This document shows positions 1 to 10,036 of a DNA stretch of 23,582 nt, one piece after another. The stretch is from Chara braunii. Lineage: Eukaryota; Streptophyta; Charophyceae; Charales; Characeae. Every line of letters starts with the position of its first letter. Position 1 is the stretch's first letter. The position numbers were made by a program, and so were the translations under genes. The stretch spans positions 1,820,276-1,843,857 of the forward strand of contig BFEA01000258.1 of NCBI GenBank assembly GCA_003427395.1. The letters are read 5' to 3'. The notes beneath the pieces were generated by a model that was not told the origin of the DNA, did no database searches, and was given only the letters and a program-made list of their open reading frames with translations.

Positions 1-1066
1 CACAGTATAGTTCCTAGGAAGCGCCGCACACACCACTACTATGCACAGTCATAGACACAACCAATGTCACATGTCCACAGGTGCTTTGTTACCAACAAAG
101 AGCACATTGACTGCCATCGGACCAGCTCGCCGTATCTGTAACAGAGATCAGTTTCTCATGCCAATCATGCCGTGGGGTACGCGCCCCCCCCCACCTGCCA
201 AGCGAGGACGCAGCCTTCGTTTGGACGCCAAACCGCATCGAAACCGGCCCCCCTTTCGCTTGCCAATGCTTATCCCTTTTTCTCCCCCATATGCACACTG
301 GTTCTCTGCTCTCGCACACCTTCACCTTCTCCGTGAGATCCCAATCCCCTGTCGCCTTACCCGGCCATTGCTCTATCACTCGGCAATGGCGCGCTAAAAC
401 GGGATGGGACCTTCAGTCAGGGCATAGTCAGGTATGCCTACAGCATGACCTCCCTTGACAGCGAATCAGCAGCAGGTAAGTCCTCGCCCCCGCAGCTCAC
501 CTCTTGCTGTCTCTACATCGCTGGGATGAGTTTCGCATCGGCCGGGGCTTCACCATCAGAATCACCTCACCAAAGAACCCCTACCTACTACTCTTCCCCG
601 CCCAAATCTGTCGAGGATCTGATGTGATAAGCAGTGCTAGCTCCCGCCATAACCACTCCTTTCACTCCCCGCATGTATCCGGCGCGATTTCGCATTCGGA
701 TTCAGTCTCCTTATTCAGTTGTTTTCCCCGGTCGTCTCTCCTCTATCTAGTCCCCTCCTCGTTGCCCTGTCGCCCGTCCTTACCTGCGCCAACCCGACAG
801 CGCCTTGCAGCATCCTTCCCACCGGCCACTTGCACCGTCGTTCGGCCCGCAGCTCCCAGACGTTGCTCGTCTGCATCCGCTTGCTCCGATGCTCCCCTTC
901 CATCGCTGCGCCCTCGCGCTGGTCCGCCATCCTCGTCCCCCAACGTACAGGCACCTGGCGTGGTTTCGCGCCCAGGTTCACTCCACCTATATCTGCCTGT
1001 TGCCTTCGCGTAGGGCGCGGGCCGCCTTCGCTTTGTCTCTTTAGCGCTGCCCCGCCCTTGCCAGTT

Positions 1067-1082
1067 CTCTCTCTCTCTCTCT
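1067..1082. repeat. (CT)8 microsatellite in copy A
   Basis: A pure CT run of 16 nt. The matching site in copy B (14708-14727) is (CT)10. The 4-nt difference shifts any reading frame crossing it, so the long plus-strand frames here (719-1348 and its copy B counterpart) are not conserved as proteins. Confidence 0.85.
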
Positions 1083-1505
1083 TAGTGCTCTGTCCTTCCA
1101 CACTGCGCAGGCACCCGACACAGAAGTCGGGCCAGGTTCATTCTCCCTCCCCACCTTGGCACCCCGCTCTTACCTTTCTTCGTTCACCTCGCCCCCGGTC
1201 GGTAGCGGCTTGTGCGCTAACTCAGACACCACGCCGGCGCCGAATGACACAGTCAGCAGGCCAGTGGTCACGGAAGTCGAAATCCGCTAGGGAGAGTGTG
1301 ACTACTCACCTCCCGAATCAAACAGCCCCGAAGGCCGATGTGTTGTAGCACGCGACGTATGCTCAGAGGTCGTGCGGCTCCGACGCTGCAGCAAGTGGGA
1401 GGGCGCAAACCCGCTGCGAAGTCTGTAGCGTAGGCCCAAGTGATGCGGGTCCCGTGGGAACAGCCACTGGGACAGGCTTAGGCCGCACAGTCAAACACTA
1501 CGGCA

Positions 1506-1752
1506 GCATCCCACAAGTGGCCCCAAAAGAGAACCCTGCCCAGGCATATTTCATCATCTTGCGGGCCCTGGCGGGTACGCTCACACTCAAACCTCTCTCG
1601 GCTGGCCGTCGCTGGCAGACAGTGCGTCCTCGCAGAGGGTTCCCGCCACTCAGTTTTTTTCCGCATCGTGGGCTAATCACCCACCAACTCGCATGTTCGT
1701 TAAGCTCCTCGGTCCGCGCTACAACCCGGGCGGAATAGAGGAATCCCACCGG
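1506..1752. other. 247-bp island identical between copies A and B
   Basis: Positions 1506-1752 match 15152-15398 with no difference that I can find, whereas the flanking ~200 bp on each side differ at roughly 6-7% of positions. The first mismatches are A505/G15151 on the left and C753/T15399 (in 1753/15399 alignment) on the right. The island is CpG-containing yet shows none of the C-to-T or G-to-A changes common elsewhere in the pair. Gene conversion, selective constraint, or an assembler giving both copies one consensus would all produce this. Short open frames cross it on both strands, none recognisable. Confidence 0.75.
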
Positions 1753-2398
1753 CGTCCCAAGCGCGCAGCAACCACGAATTCGGATCTGTTTTTCCGCAGT
1801 TCAACGGTGTACCAACTGAAGCAGACCCGTCAGTCCTACCGCAGGTCTCGGAGTCGATCACCAAACAAAATTTCAGCAATAAAGCTAGGATCTTGAAAAT
1901 AGAGAGTAAAACAACCAAAGAAAACGGTAACCAAGGCGGAGGCGGTTGCGTCGCTTCCCTTGTACCGCACACCCCTAGCCTCGGAGGGCTGCCCCCTTGC
2001 CGTCGTCACTCCATGCCCGCCAAACTCCTGTAATCAGACTCACGGAAGGTTGGCCTGCGTTTCTATTCCCTACACACCCCGTTCATCTCACATAAGTCGC
2101 ACCGCAGTCGAGGCCGATCTCCATACATACGCACGAATCACATGCAATCGCACCAATCAAAAAACAATTTTTTTAATCCTAAATTAAAATAAAAAATATA
2201 TAAATAAAAATCTGGCCGACGATCACGCCGGCTCTTCAACCATCAACAAATAAAAATCACGCGCGCCTCAAATCTGCGCGTCGACACACTCTCTGTTCTA
2301 GTCAACCATCCAGTCAACGTAAATCACAGACGCAGCCGCACCTAGCGTGGTATACTTAAATTTTAAGCCAAACTTATTTCTGTCATTTGCAAAAACCA

Positions 2399-2433
2399 GG
2401 GCGGATACCCTTGTAAGGGTATTCGCCCCAACA
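2399..2433 (-). repeat. LTR-like terminal stem-loop of copy A
   Basis: Arms 2399-2412 and 2415-2428 pair over 14 positions with a single G-T pair and a 2-nt centre. The minus-strand element start (TGTTGGGG) is at 2433, so the hairpin occupies the first ~35 nt of the putative LTR. The same hairpin ends copy B (16047-16081), and a related one with changed arms is at 20482-20513. Confidence 0.75.
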
Positions 2434-3543
2434 GCTTACCGGACCATATTAAGCGACGTCCTCGTCGCTTTGCAGAATCAGAAGGCTATAAATCCACCCA
2501 AAAACCCAAATGCCGACGAGAAAGGAGCCAATCCGATTAGCCGACAAACACAGGCTAGAGGCCTCTATCAAACCATGCCTCCAGAACTATATGCTGCCAG
2601 GTTTCTAACCCAGGCCTCTCACCGCTCAGACATTAGGACACTGACAGCATAAGTTCCAAAGACCTTCCCAATCGTCCTCTCCCCGGTCCTAGACAACCTT
2701 CGGCTTCTCGTTGGATGTCCCTAGTCCTGGCCAAAACTAGGGACGTGGGCCTTAACCGAGACATTTGAAGGCACTCCGGCCTTCCTTCCCAGAAAATCTC
2801 TCGCCATCAAATACACATACGTATATATGTATACTTAATATCCACTCAGCTCTTTTTGCGGTCTAGTACAGAGAGCCTAGGTCTCCATCTTGGCCCACCA
2901 TAGCCTGGCTGATCGGACTAGAACTACGGCCCACCATGTTGTTATTTTAGCGGCAGTACCCTCATTGGTTACGCAATGGTAGGTTTTCTCCTGATAAGCA
3001 TTCAATCAAGATTCCCCCAAAATTCTCAACCTTCACTATCCCACGGAGTAATTTCCCTGGGGCGGGCAACTCCCCTTAAACTCTTACCCCGCGGTCCCGC
3101 AGCCAGGGTGCGCCGGCCAGCAGCCATCCACTGGGGTTACACCCTCGTGGCGCTAAAGTTTTGTCGTTAGCTTGGACTTCCTCAATATGTCCCAGGACTA
3201 GCACAAGTGGTTAGACGGGGCGTCGCAAAACAAAATCACAGGCCCCCTGCGCAAGTACGTAAGGGTCTGAAGGCATTTATCAGCCCTCCCATAAAAGGTA
3301 TGGTATCCTCCGCACGCTCACAAACAAAATCACCGCTAGGTCCACAAGGGCGTGACCCCTGACTTGATCAAAGTCAGCAGCCACCCATCCTGAGACATCT
3401 CTCGCCCTGCACTCATTGCGACCTTCTCAAACATTCCAAGCAAATGTGACCCTTCTCGTCAGACTTTATCACTCATCAGACAACTTACCATGCCACAAAT
3501 GAGTTTACTCACCTTTGAAGGTGAGTCTTCCAACAACCAAAAT
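2434..3543. other. Non-coding stretch with two perfect stem-loops
   Basis: I see no gene. Two perfect stem-loops stand out: AAGCGACG/CGTCGCTT at 2451-2470 (8-bp arms, 4-nt loop) and GTCCCTAG/CTAGGGAC at 2717-2744 (8-bp arms, 12-nt loop). The first begins 18 bp beyond the copy A terminus. No purine-rich tract (pyrimidine-rich on the plus strand) directly abuts the repeat end at 2434. Confidence 0.5.
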
Positions 3544-3725
3544 CATCCCTTTTTCCAAAAATCCAAGGGGATCTAACCATAAAACAAAACACCCCCTCTT
3601 CCAAAAATCACGAGGGGTCTCATCATAAAACTAAACTTCCCCTCCTCAAAAATTCGAGGGGGGTCTCATCATAACACACAACATCCCCTTTTCCAAAAAT
3701 TCAGGGGTCTCTTCATAGAACAAAA
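3544..3725. repeat. 46-bp tandem repeat, four copies, each with a stem-loop
   Basis: Units start at 3544, 3590, 3636 and 3682 (46-bp steps). A partial fifth start is seen at 3726. Each unit has C-rich and G-rich arms around a constant CAAAAAT core, followed by a spacer resembling CATCATAAAACAAAA. The arms pair within each unit but differ between units: CCCTT/AAGGG, CCCCTC/GAGGGG, CCCCTC/GAGGGG, CCCCT/AGGGG. Minisatellites of this kind are common in non-coding parts of plant LTR retrotransposons; assignment to an element here is inference. Confidence 0.8.
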
Positions 3726-5147
3726 CATCACTGAGAGACCATCTTATGGATCCTCATCACAACTTAAGCAATCAACAATCGGCATGGTGAAGCATTCGAG
3801 TCTCAGAGACTCGTAAATCTTCAAAGAATCCTCACAACTTTTCACAAACAGGCTGCGCTTCCTCCCCTTATACTTTGCCCTATCAGCTGCCCGTGAGCAG
3901 CTCGCACGAGTATACCGAGGAGTAGGCAGCTTCACAAGTCACATATTCACACATCTTTCACACAGAGCCAACATTCATCAGGATAAAACCACACAAGTGA
4001 GAGTGATAGTGGTCGTCATATACAAGGGATAGTCTCAGAAATCTCCACTCATTATACACTAAGAGGTAGGATATCCTACCCAAAGTATCATAGCAAAAGG
4101 TAGTCTTGAGTTCGTACATAGTTGAACAGATCCCAACTTAAATCGTCCCCGATATCACACAAATTTCATAACATTTCTGGCCAGGGTCAAACTGAAACGG
4201 TCTTAATCATAAAACAGTCGTATCCCTCGACTCAAGGGAATCCAAACAAACTTAAGACATACCAAAAATATCCAGAGGCGAAGAGGAAACACACTAGGCC
4301 TCAATCAACCAAAAGTTTATAGTTGTCTCGAATCAAACTGCTATACATATTTCTCTCTTATATATACGAGTATATAAACGGATATATCCCTAAAATACGT
4401 ACGTACAAAATTTTGGCATGTACCTCAATCAAGAAGTAAATCGAAGTTTCTAAATAAGATCACACTCCCATGTGACCTCTCAATGACACTCCAGATTATG
4501 TTCCAAAATCATATGCTCAAAAAAAATTTTTCCTCACAACTTATACATACACAAAGCTCGCTCTCATACTTAAATCACGCTCTACCCATTCTACTCTTGA
4601 ATAGACATAACGGTTACTGATGCGATTCTTCAATTCGACTCGAAGCCCTTTATGATACAACATACATACACAATACTCTAAATACTTGCACACATATCTT
4701 CCAATTACTCGGTATATAGTCAGGGTCCCGTTGACTAAAACAAGGAGTTAGGATCACGTAATCAGTTAGCCTATTGTCCTAACTCCTATGTCCACGTATA
4801 TACAACTGGACTTTATTAAAAAGTGACTCGAATGAATCTAAGGTCAATTTCTGGTTGAAAGCTTCTCAAGTCTAGTGGTTAAGGTTAGTTTCCTTCTTTC
4901 ACTACTGTACTCTCCCTAGCCTTATCCCTTTATCGCCATTCATGTTGTCCATACAGCAACATTCGAAATTTTAGTCACCCTGCTCTACCTTCAGGGGTAC
5001 TAAACAATATACAAGTTATATAGACAACTCTCGACATTGGCTATAGGCAGACAACAATCACTGCAGCAAACGTCATTGACCCTCATTTCTCGTACGTAAG
5101 ACGGTCATAGACGAGCCCACGGGAGAAGCATTTTATGAGGATATTTC
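3726..5147. other. AT-rich non-coding stretch with a palindrome and a long stem-loop
   Basis: No gene is recognisable; the frames present are short and in all registers. A perfect 16-bp palindrome GGTAGGATATCCTACC lies at 4065-4080. A stem-loop with perfect 11-bp arms (AGGAGTTAGGA 4743-4753, TCCTAACTCCT 4777-4787) lies at 4743-4787. Confidence 0.5.
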
Positions 5148-5699
5148 CTATCGTCCTGCCACTGCCCAAATTTCATCCCAATCTTGAGCTCTCTCGTCAG
5201 GGTCATGAGATCTAGCATAAGCGTCAACCATGTTTACTATATTTATGAACCTATGACTAGGGGGTAAAAACCTTAGGTCTAAGTATAGGTCATAAATTAT
5301 TTCGCACGTATAACGTCTATACCCCCATTCTTGCGCTCTCAATGCGGCTTCAGCCGCTGCCACTACCCTGGCATGTCCCCCAAAACACTTTTCTACGAGG
5401 AATTTTGACAAGACGACTCTTAACGGGGCGGAAGGGAGTACAAACTCTTCATCACGCTTAACCTCTACACGGGTCACCACTTGCTCTTCTCCTTCATGGA
5501 CCCTTTCTCTTGCCCATTTTGTTGCAGCTTCTTCAGCTACTCTCAAGGGTCTCGCAAGCAAACTCTCATTCCCCAATGTCAATTCAATCTCATGCAAGAC
5601 CCAAAATGATGGATGAGCGTATAGGGTCACCCTCACAATCGCGCAATCCTGATTGTCATCAAAACCAGACTCAATCCAGACGAAGATACCCATATCCAT
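5148..5699 (-). CDS. Hypothetical protein, 183 codons, orphan ORF
   Basis: I do not recognise this protein. The frame opens at ATG 5697-5699 in good context (AAATGG: A at -3, G at +4) and runs 183 codons to a stop at 5148. A TATAAA overlaps the start region. The composition is balanced and protein-like: an N-terminal hydrophobic/aromatic part, a charged, helix-prone middle (about residues 50-90, rich in Glu, Arg and Ala), an Ala-rich segment near residues 110-120, and an acidic, Trp-containing C-terminus. No signal peptide, membrane segment, zinc knuckle, protease or polymerase motif is visible. It lies 2.5 kb inside the tRNA-Asp primer-binding site on the same strand, so it could be a gag remnant or accessory ORF of that element. 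The surrounding 1.4 kb downstream and 2.3 kb upstream hold no partner gene. Chance remains possible. Confidence 0.4.
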   Translation of the reverse strand: MDMGIFVWIESGFDDNQDCAIVRVTLYAHPSFWVLHEIELTLGNESLLARPLRVAEEAATKWARERVHEGEEQVVTRVEVKRDEEFVLPSAPLRVVLSKFLVEKCFGGHARVVAAAEAALRAQEWGYRRYTCEIIYDLYLDLRFLPPSHRFINIVNMVDAYARSHDPDERAQDWDEIWAVAGR

Positions 5700-5746
5700 T
5701 TATACGCCCCACCAGGAAGAAAATATATTCCCTCTCTTTAACCCAT

Positions 5747-5840
5747 CTTGGCAAGGACATCTCGAGTTCGCCTTCCCTTTCAGTTGGCAAGGCCATATTG
5801 GGATCTTCCCTATCGTAAGGCATCCTGAGTTGCCTTAGCT
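5747..5840. repeat. Short imperfect tandem repeat, ~36-bp step, about three copies
   Basis: TTGGCAAGG begins at about 5748 and again at 5784, each followed by a CAT-containing segment and CTTCC. A weaker third unit starts near 5815. It lies just upstream (minus sense) of the orphan ORF start. In one minus frame the repeat reads as a charged peptide (5671-5862), in a different register from the 183-codon ORF. Confidence 0.5.
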
Positions 5841-5862
5841 CTGTCTGGGTTCTGCCCTTCAC

Positions 5863-8156
5863 AGAGAAACGTCCAGCATACGCCTTCCGTTACCATGCTG
5901 ACAATCGCATTCTACGACCTCAACTACTAAAGCCTTAACCTTAAATCACCTTTCACTAAAATTTGTCCTTTCCAGCGTCTGCGACCATCCCACTAAGAGA
6001 AACTTATGGTAATATATTATAATAATCGTTCAGTCACAGATATCGAAAATATTTTATAATAATAATATCTATTGGAAAATGATATATCACCTTTTAATAA
6101 TTGAAAAAAATAATACTCGAAAAAATCATATGCATCATACTCAGGCTAGTCAATCACTAGAACCATATACAACTACCTCATAATGACTGCCTATATCAGC
6201 AGGCATATCATATGATAGATATGTCATGATTAAAGATGGGATTGTCAACCAATAACATTTTTAGACATAATAATAACAAGAATATCACACTTTTACTCCC
6301 CAGCTTTGACAGAAGTATACTGTGGCAAGGGGCAGTGTAATCCTTTTTAGAATGAATAGCATCTCAAACCCTTGAGCCCCTCTTAAGGATTAAGCCTCAC
6401 TGCTGCTCCCTCTGATTTTTGCATTTGTTCCTCGCAGACCTTTGCCGACAAGGTAAACAACCTCACCATACACGCTTCGGGGTGGTGCAGCCCCGTCCTA
6501 TGCTGGCGAACCCACTTGTCACAAAGAAAGTTGGGGATTCACCTCCTACTTCCCTGTGGCATGTAGTTGTTGCTTCCCTCATAGACCAAAGTCTAACAAG
6601 GCCCAAACACTTTCGTCCCTTTCAGTAATAGTGTAGTTGTTTTATCATAGAAGATACGACAACAACACCCCACTATGGACCAGGAACATAGTTCCGGCGT
6701 GGGTCTCACTACTACTTACAAGACAATCTATAACTTCTTCAAAACCATCTTTCAGGGGAACAATAACATAGGATTGCAACCTTCCTTAGGGCAGACCTTA
6801 CACATCGACCACTCCATGAGACAATATCTTATCCCAAGGAAGTGGTCACTCCATTCACCTCTGAACCCGCGTCAGACGTGAATTCTGTGCAATATCTTTA
6901 CCCCCCTTTGAAGAGCAATCCAAACATATAACCTCATCAGTCAGTCATAAATCAATATTTGAAACTTGAGGTACTCATTTAAACCCTTGCAGATTGATAG
7001 GTTCAAACAGGTACTTCAGATAAATAACCTAGGTGAATATCATCAAAAAGGATGGACATCAAACAAAACGACACTAAGCATATAGCCTCACATAGATAGA
7101 CACAAAATAGGCTTATTCATAATAAAAATCTGGCATATACGAATAAATTTAACATATAACTCAAAAGAAAGCCCATGAGAAAAACAGCCTCAAACCCTTA
7201 GTTCAAACTCCATATAAATTCAAGTGGATAGTCCAACCAGAAAAGACTCAAGCGAAGATTTAACATTATCTACACCCTATTTCCCTATCGAAGGTAAGCA
7301 GGGTATACTAAGTGTTAGTCCACTCACTATCACTCTAACTGCCCCTAGGATCAGATATCCCATTTTGCAGAGCCGATCCCATGCAAATCTACTATCTTCC
7401 ATGGTTATATAGATTGATCAACCACGACCCCAGACTCAAACATCTCAGTCCATACTCATAATATCTTTCAGCTTTCCTTCACCTACTTCTCCTCAAAGCG
7501 CACAGACGACGTCTAACCTGACACCTAGGAGAGGATCTATACCTTGAATTCTTGACAGAGGAATATTATCTCACTCATCCTCAGCTCCATTCTGATGCAA
7601 CCGTATTACGATGCTTCCTCAATCACTCAGATGACACTAATGGCAGTAAAAAAGGGTACCTCATAGAGCTAACTCTCACAATAGTCATGCTTAACCTTAG
7701 CCATATCAAATACGCAAAGCATCGTCTAAATTTGTCGGCTATCTGATCAGAAGGGTTATCAATTTCAGCTATCATTATACTAGTCAGAGCTCGTGAGCGC
7801 ATAACCAATCACTTATCACTCTCGAGCCGCCCATACCGCATTGATCAAGACCCGACCACATCAGTCAAAATCATCTCACACGATCAACCCCCACTTCAGG
7901 CTTTAACCAATACCATTTGCAACCAACCATTTAATCTAAGCCAACCAATAGCAGAAACGGTCATTCCGTCTGAGTCATCATCCATCCTCAAATCTAGGCT
8001 CGATCTTTAAGGACTTCTCATTCTTGCAACATCTCCAATGATAATCATAATATTAACAAATCACTCATACACTCTAACAAAAACTCATCATTTGCCTATT
8101 TTATCACTTTCAATACCCGGATGTCGTTCCACCACGGACAACGGTAGGCAACCGTT
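5863..8156. other. AT-rich stretch without a recognisable gene
   Basis: About 2.3 kb with only short scattered frames on both strands. Nothing resembles gag, protease, reverse transcriptase, RNase H or integrase. If the primer-binding site at 8157-8175 is genuine, this is the 5' part of the internal region of a minus-strand retroelement and should hold gag; none is visible. Confidence 0.45.
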
Positions 8157-8175
8157 ATCCTCGGCAACGGCGCCA
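8157..8175 (-). other. tRNA-Asp primer-binding site of an LTR retrotransposon
   Basis: On the plus strand ATCCTCGGCAACGGCGCCA matches the 3' end of plant tRNA-Asp(GTC) with its post-transcriptional CCA at 18 of 19 positions (one C-to-T change), as I recall that tRNA. Read on the minus strand it is the familiar TGGCGCCGTTGCC primer-binding site used by several plant Ty3/gypsy lineages. The CCA and the absence of a tRNA body upstream argue against a tRNA gene. Two nucleotides away (8178) an LTR-like end appears on the minus strand (...CGACA, then GG, then TGGCGCC), the expected LTR-spacer-PBS geometry. The internal region therefore runs to lower coordinates. Confidence 0.8.
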
Positions 8176-8177
8176 CC

Positions 8178-8954
8178 TGTCGAGCGCATCGGTCCAGCAC
8201 CGCACCAGGGCAGCGCGGGACCCTCCTCGCCGCGTCACGCAGGAGCTGGTTTTAAAATCCTTCGTTGCGAATGTACATGGAGCTTCCGCAAGCCGCTCCG
8301 GCCGAGTGCGCCAGCCATACCTCTCGCGAGCCCCTACGACAGGATAGGGCCTACGCGAGGCACGACTTACCTCCACCTTACGGAAGTTGTCACCTCCCTT
8401 CGATGGGCGTATCCCCGCCGAGCTACCAGTCCACAGTACGAAAGCTAATCAGTTGCAATCGCAGAGGTGGACCAGCCGAGGGCGTTTCTCGTTCGCTGTA
8501 GCATAGCGGGTACGCGCGGTAATACGCCTCTATCGAACCCACACGTGAACCGACATCTTCGGGGGCTGAAGTCCCAAGCGCGGCTCGTCGTCGGTCGACT
8601 AGGACGCATCCCACACACCACGCGCGCACCACTTTACGAACACACACACATACAACACGACACAACACAAACAACGCGACAACGCTCCTAACCCCTCGGT
8701 AGCCAATCCATAACTTTCCGATGCGGAAATCGGATAGGCGTCGCACGCGAGCCTTGATATAAAATCGCGCAGACGCAGGCCTAACTCATATCGACTCACA
8801 ATGCAAACGTACGCAAGCAGTCGCAATGATGACGTACTATGTAGTGTCCATAATCGTGCGGTTCTCGTTAATCTCGGGGGTCGCATTTGACACTCAAGTG
8901 TCGGCTGACACGCGCCTTGAGGGTTAATCTCTCGACGCTGGACCACCGCCAAGG
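8178..8954 (-). mobile_element. 3' part of a 5' LTR (minus orientation), GC-rich
   Basis: The LTR 3' end is placed at 8178 from the adjoining primer-binding site. The segment is clearly more GC-rich than the DNA left of 8100, with a CA-rich tract at about 8600-8690 and a perfect ACCGCC/GGCGGT stem-loop at 8945-8959. Its 5' limit is not determinable: no matching TGTC start is obvious before the N-containing stretch. The ends are compatible with the TGTCGGGG start at 16081 (CGACA against TGTCG), which would need a very long LTR or nested insertions. No second LTR matching this stretch is seen in the window. A plus-strand TATAAAA at about 8757-8763 is noted only as a possible promoter element. 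Confidence 0.45.
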
Positions 8955-9145
8955 GCGGTTGAAGACCACACACCCTCTTCTGCACTCTGTGCAGAGTGGG
9001 GCAAATAGGCTCTGCACGGGGGCAGATTCCTTCCCTGAAGAGTCTAGGGNGCGGTTGAAGACCACACACCCTCTTCTGCACTCTGTGCAGAGTGGGGCAA
9101 ATAGGCTCTGCACGGGGGCAGATTCCTTCCCTGAAGAGTCTAGGG
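8955..9145. repeat. Exact 95-bp duplication separated by one N (probable assembly join)
   Basis: 8955-9049 and 9051-9145 read identically, with a single N at 9050 between them. Perfect identity beside decayed repeats, plus the N exactly at the junction, suggests two contig ends with the same sequence were joined without being collapsed. Each copy contains a small CTCTG/CAGAG stem. Confidence 0.85.
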
Positions 9146-10036
9146 CTTGGGATGTCCTGGACAAGGACCTTGAATCCCGGCCCAGGACCAACGTCCGACT
9201 ATAAAAATCTCTAAAAANCNAAGGAAAAAGGGGATCTCCCTTTTCTCTCAAACCCATAATTTGTTTAACCCTTACGCNCGGTCCCAGTAGGCCGCACGGA
9301 ACACTCGAGACATATATATACTCATATATATAGAGAGGGTTATGAATATAGGACGATCACTTCTCACAGTCAAAGTGNGACTCCTCTCAGCCATATATAT
9401 ATGTATGTGAGCGCAGACAGTCAAATCCCAGGTCCGAATCACCAAGCCATACCTGCAATCACATCAAAGATTCAACCAGAAAGTCCATGCACTACACGGG
9501 GTCAACTTCAGCCATTCTCTGTACTTATANCCCTTGCTTTAGCCATGCAAACCTCAACCTCAGCGCAACCTCCCCGCAATAAAAATACTCAGGATCTTTG
9601 TTAAATGNCCATTCAATAAAGTCNGGGTAAAAACANAACAAAACAGATAAANCACANAGCTAAAGCCTTTAGGTTGAGTGGCAGGAGTGAATTGGAGTTG
9701 AATCNTAAACTGACGAATCGGCAACCGACCTGTTATCAGTGATAACANAAGAAGACCCTCAAGGGGTCAANCTGAATCTAGTCCTGAACTTGAATCAAAC
9801 GATCAAGAGGATCTGTAACATATGACAGGTCAATGCCCCAGGCTAAATCTATAAGTCCATGNAGAATAATCCCNNTATCACNATCCTACTCAAGCATCCT
9901 AATNAACTAAGCCTAAACCTACCTCTAAACCAGTGCCCAANGCAAAGGTAGACTAATGGCAGAATCTCCCCTATTNAGGGTGGATCGCCAGAATCGCCAC
10001 CTGTCAAAATATAATCTATCTCCACTAAACTANGAA
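9146..10036. other. Low-quality non-coding stretch with scattered N
   Basis: No gene is seen. A GTCCTGG...CCAGGAC inverted repeat lies at about 9155-9190. TA-rich runs lie at 9311-9335 and 9392-9406. Isolated N bases begin here and continue to about 12560, indicating low consensus quality, so open frames in this stretch are unreliable. Confidence 0.5.

Larger units (their letters stand above)
1..2433 (-). mobile_element. Long repeat copy A, LTR-like, truncated at window start
   Basis: This segment recurs at 12751-16081 in the same orientation, so it is one of two copies of a long repeat. Read on the minus strand it begins TGTTGGGGCG at 2433, directly followed by a long stem-loop, which fits the 5' end of an LTR (TG start). 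The left end lies outside the window. By eye the copies differ at about 5-7% of positions, mostly transitions, with one ~0.9 kb indel. The plus strand is pyrimidine-rich, which opens long frames by chance. One (41-397) keeps start and stop in both copies, but about 18 of 118 residues differ against only a few silent changes, so it shows no protein-level constraint. A perfect splice-donor-like CAGGTAAGT (473-481) is kept in both copies. No purine-rich tract precedes the TG, so this is unlikely to be a standard 3' LTR; a 5' or solo LTR or another repeat class is possible. Confidence 0.6.

Noticed and set aside
41-397. 118-codon plus-strand frame with intact start and stop in both repeat copies (also 12791-13147)
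   Set aside because: About 18 residues differ against only a few silent changes, the pattern of unconstrained sequence. The strand is pyrimidine-rich and therefore poor in stops.
719-1348. 209-codon plus-strand frame and its relatives at 14369-14993
   Set aside because: The copies differ by 4 nt in the CT run, so they shift frame. No domain is recognisable and several registers are open at once.
4870-4895. AGTGGTTAAGG-like word resembling a tRNA A box (also near 3200)
   Set aside because: No B box at a suitable distance and no foldable tRNA.
8157-8175. Possible tRNA-Asp gene
   Set aside because: CCA is present in the DNA and no tRNA body precedes it, so a retroelement primer-binding site fits better.
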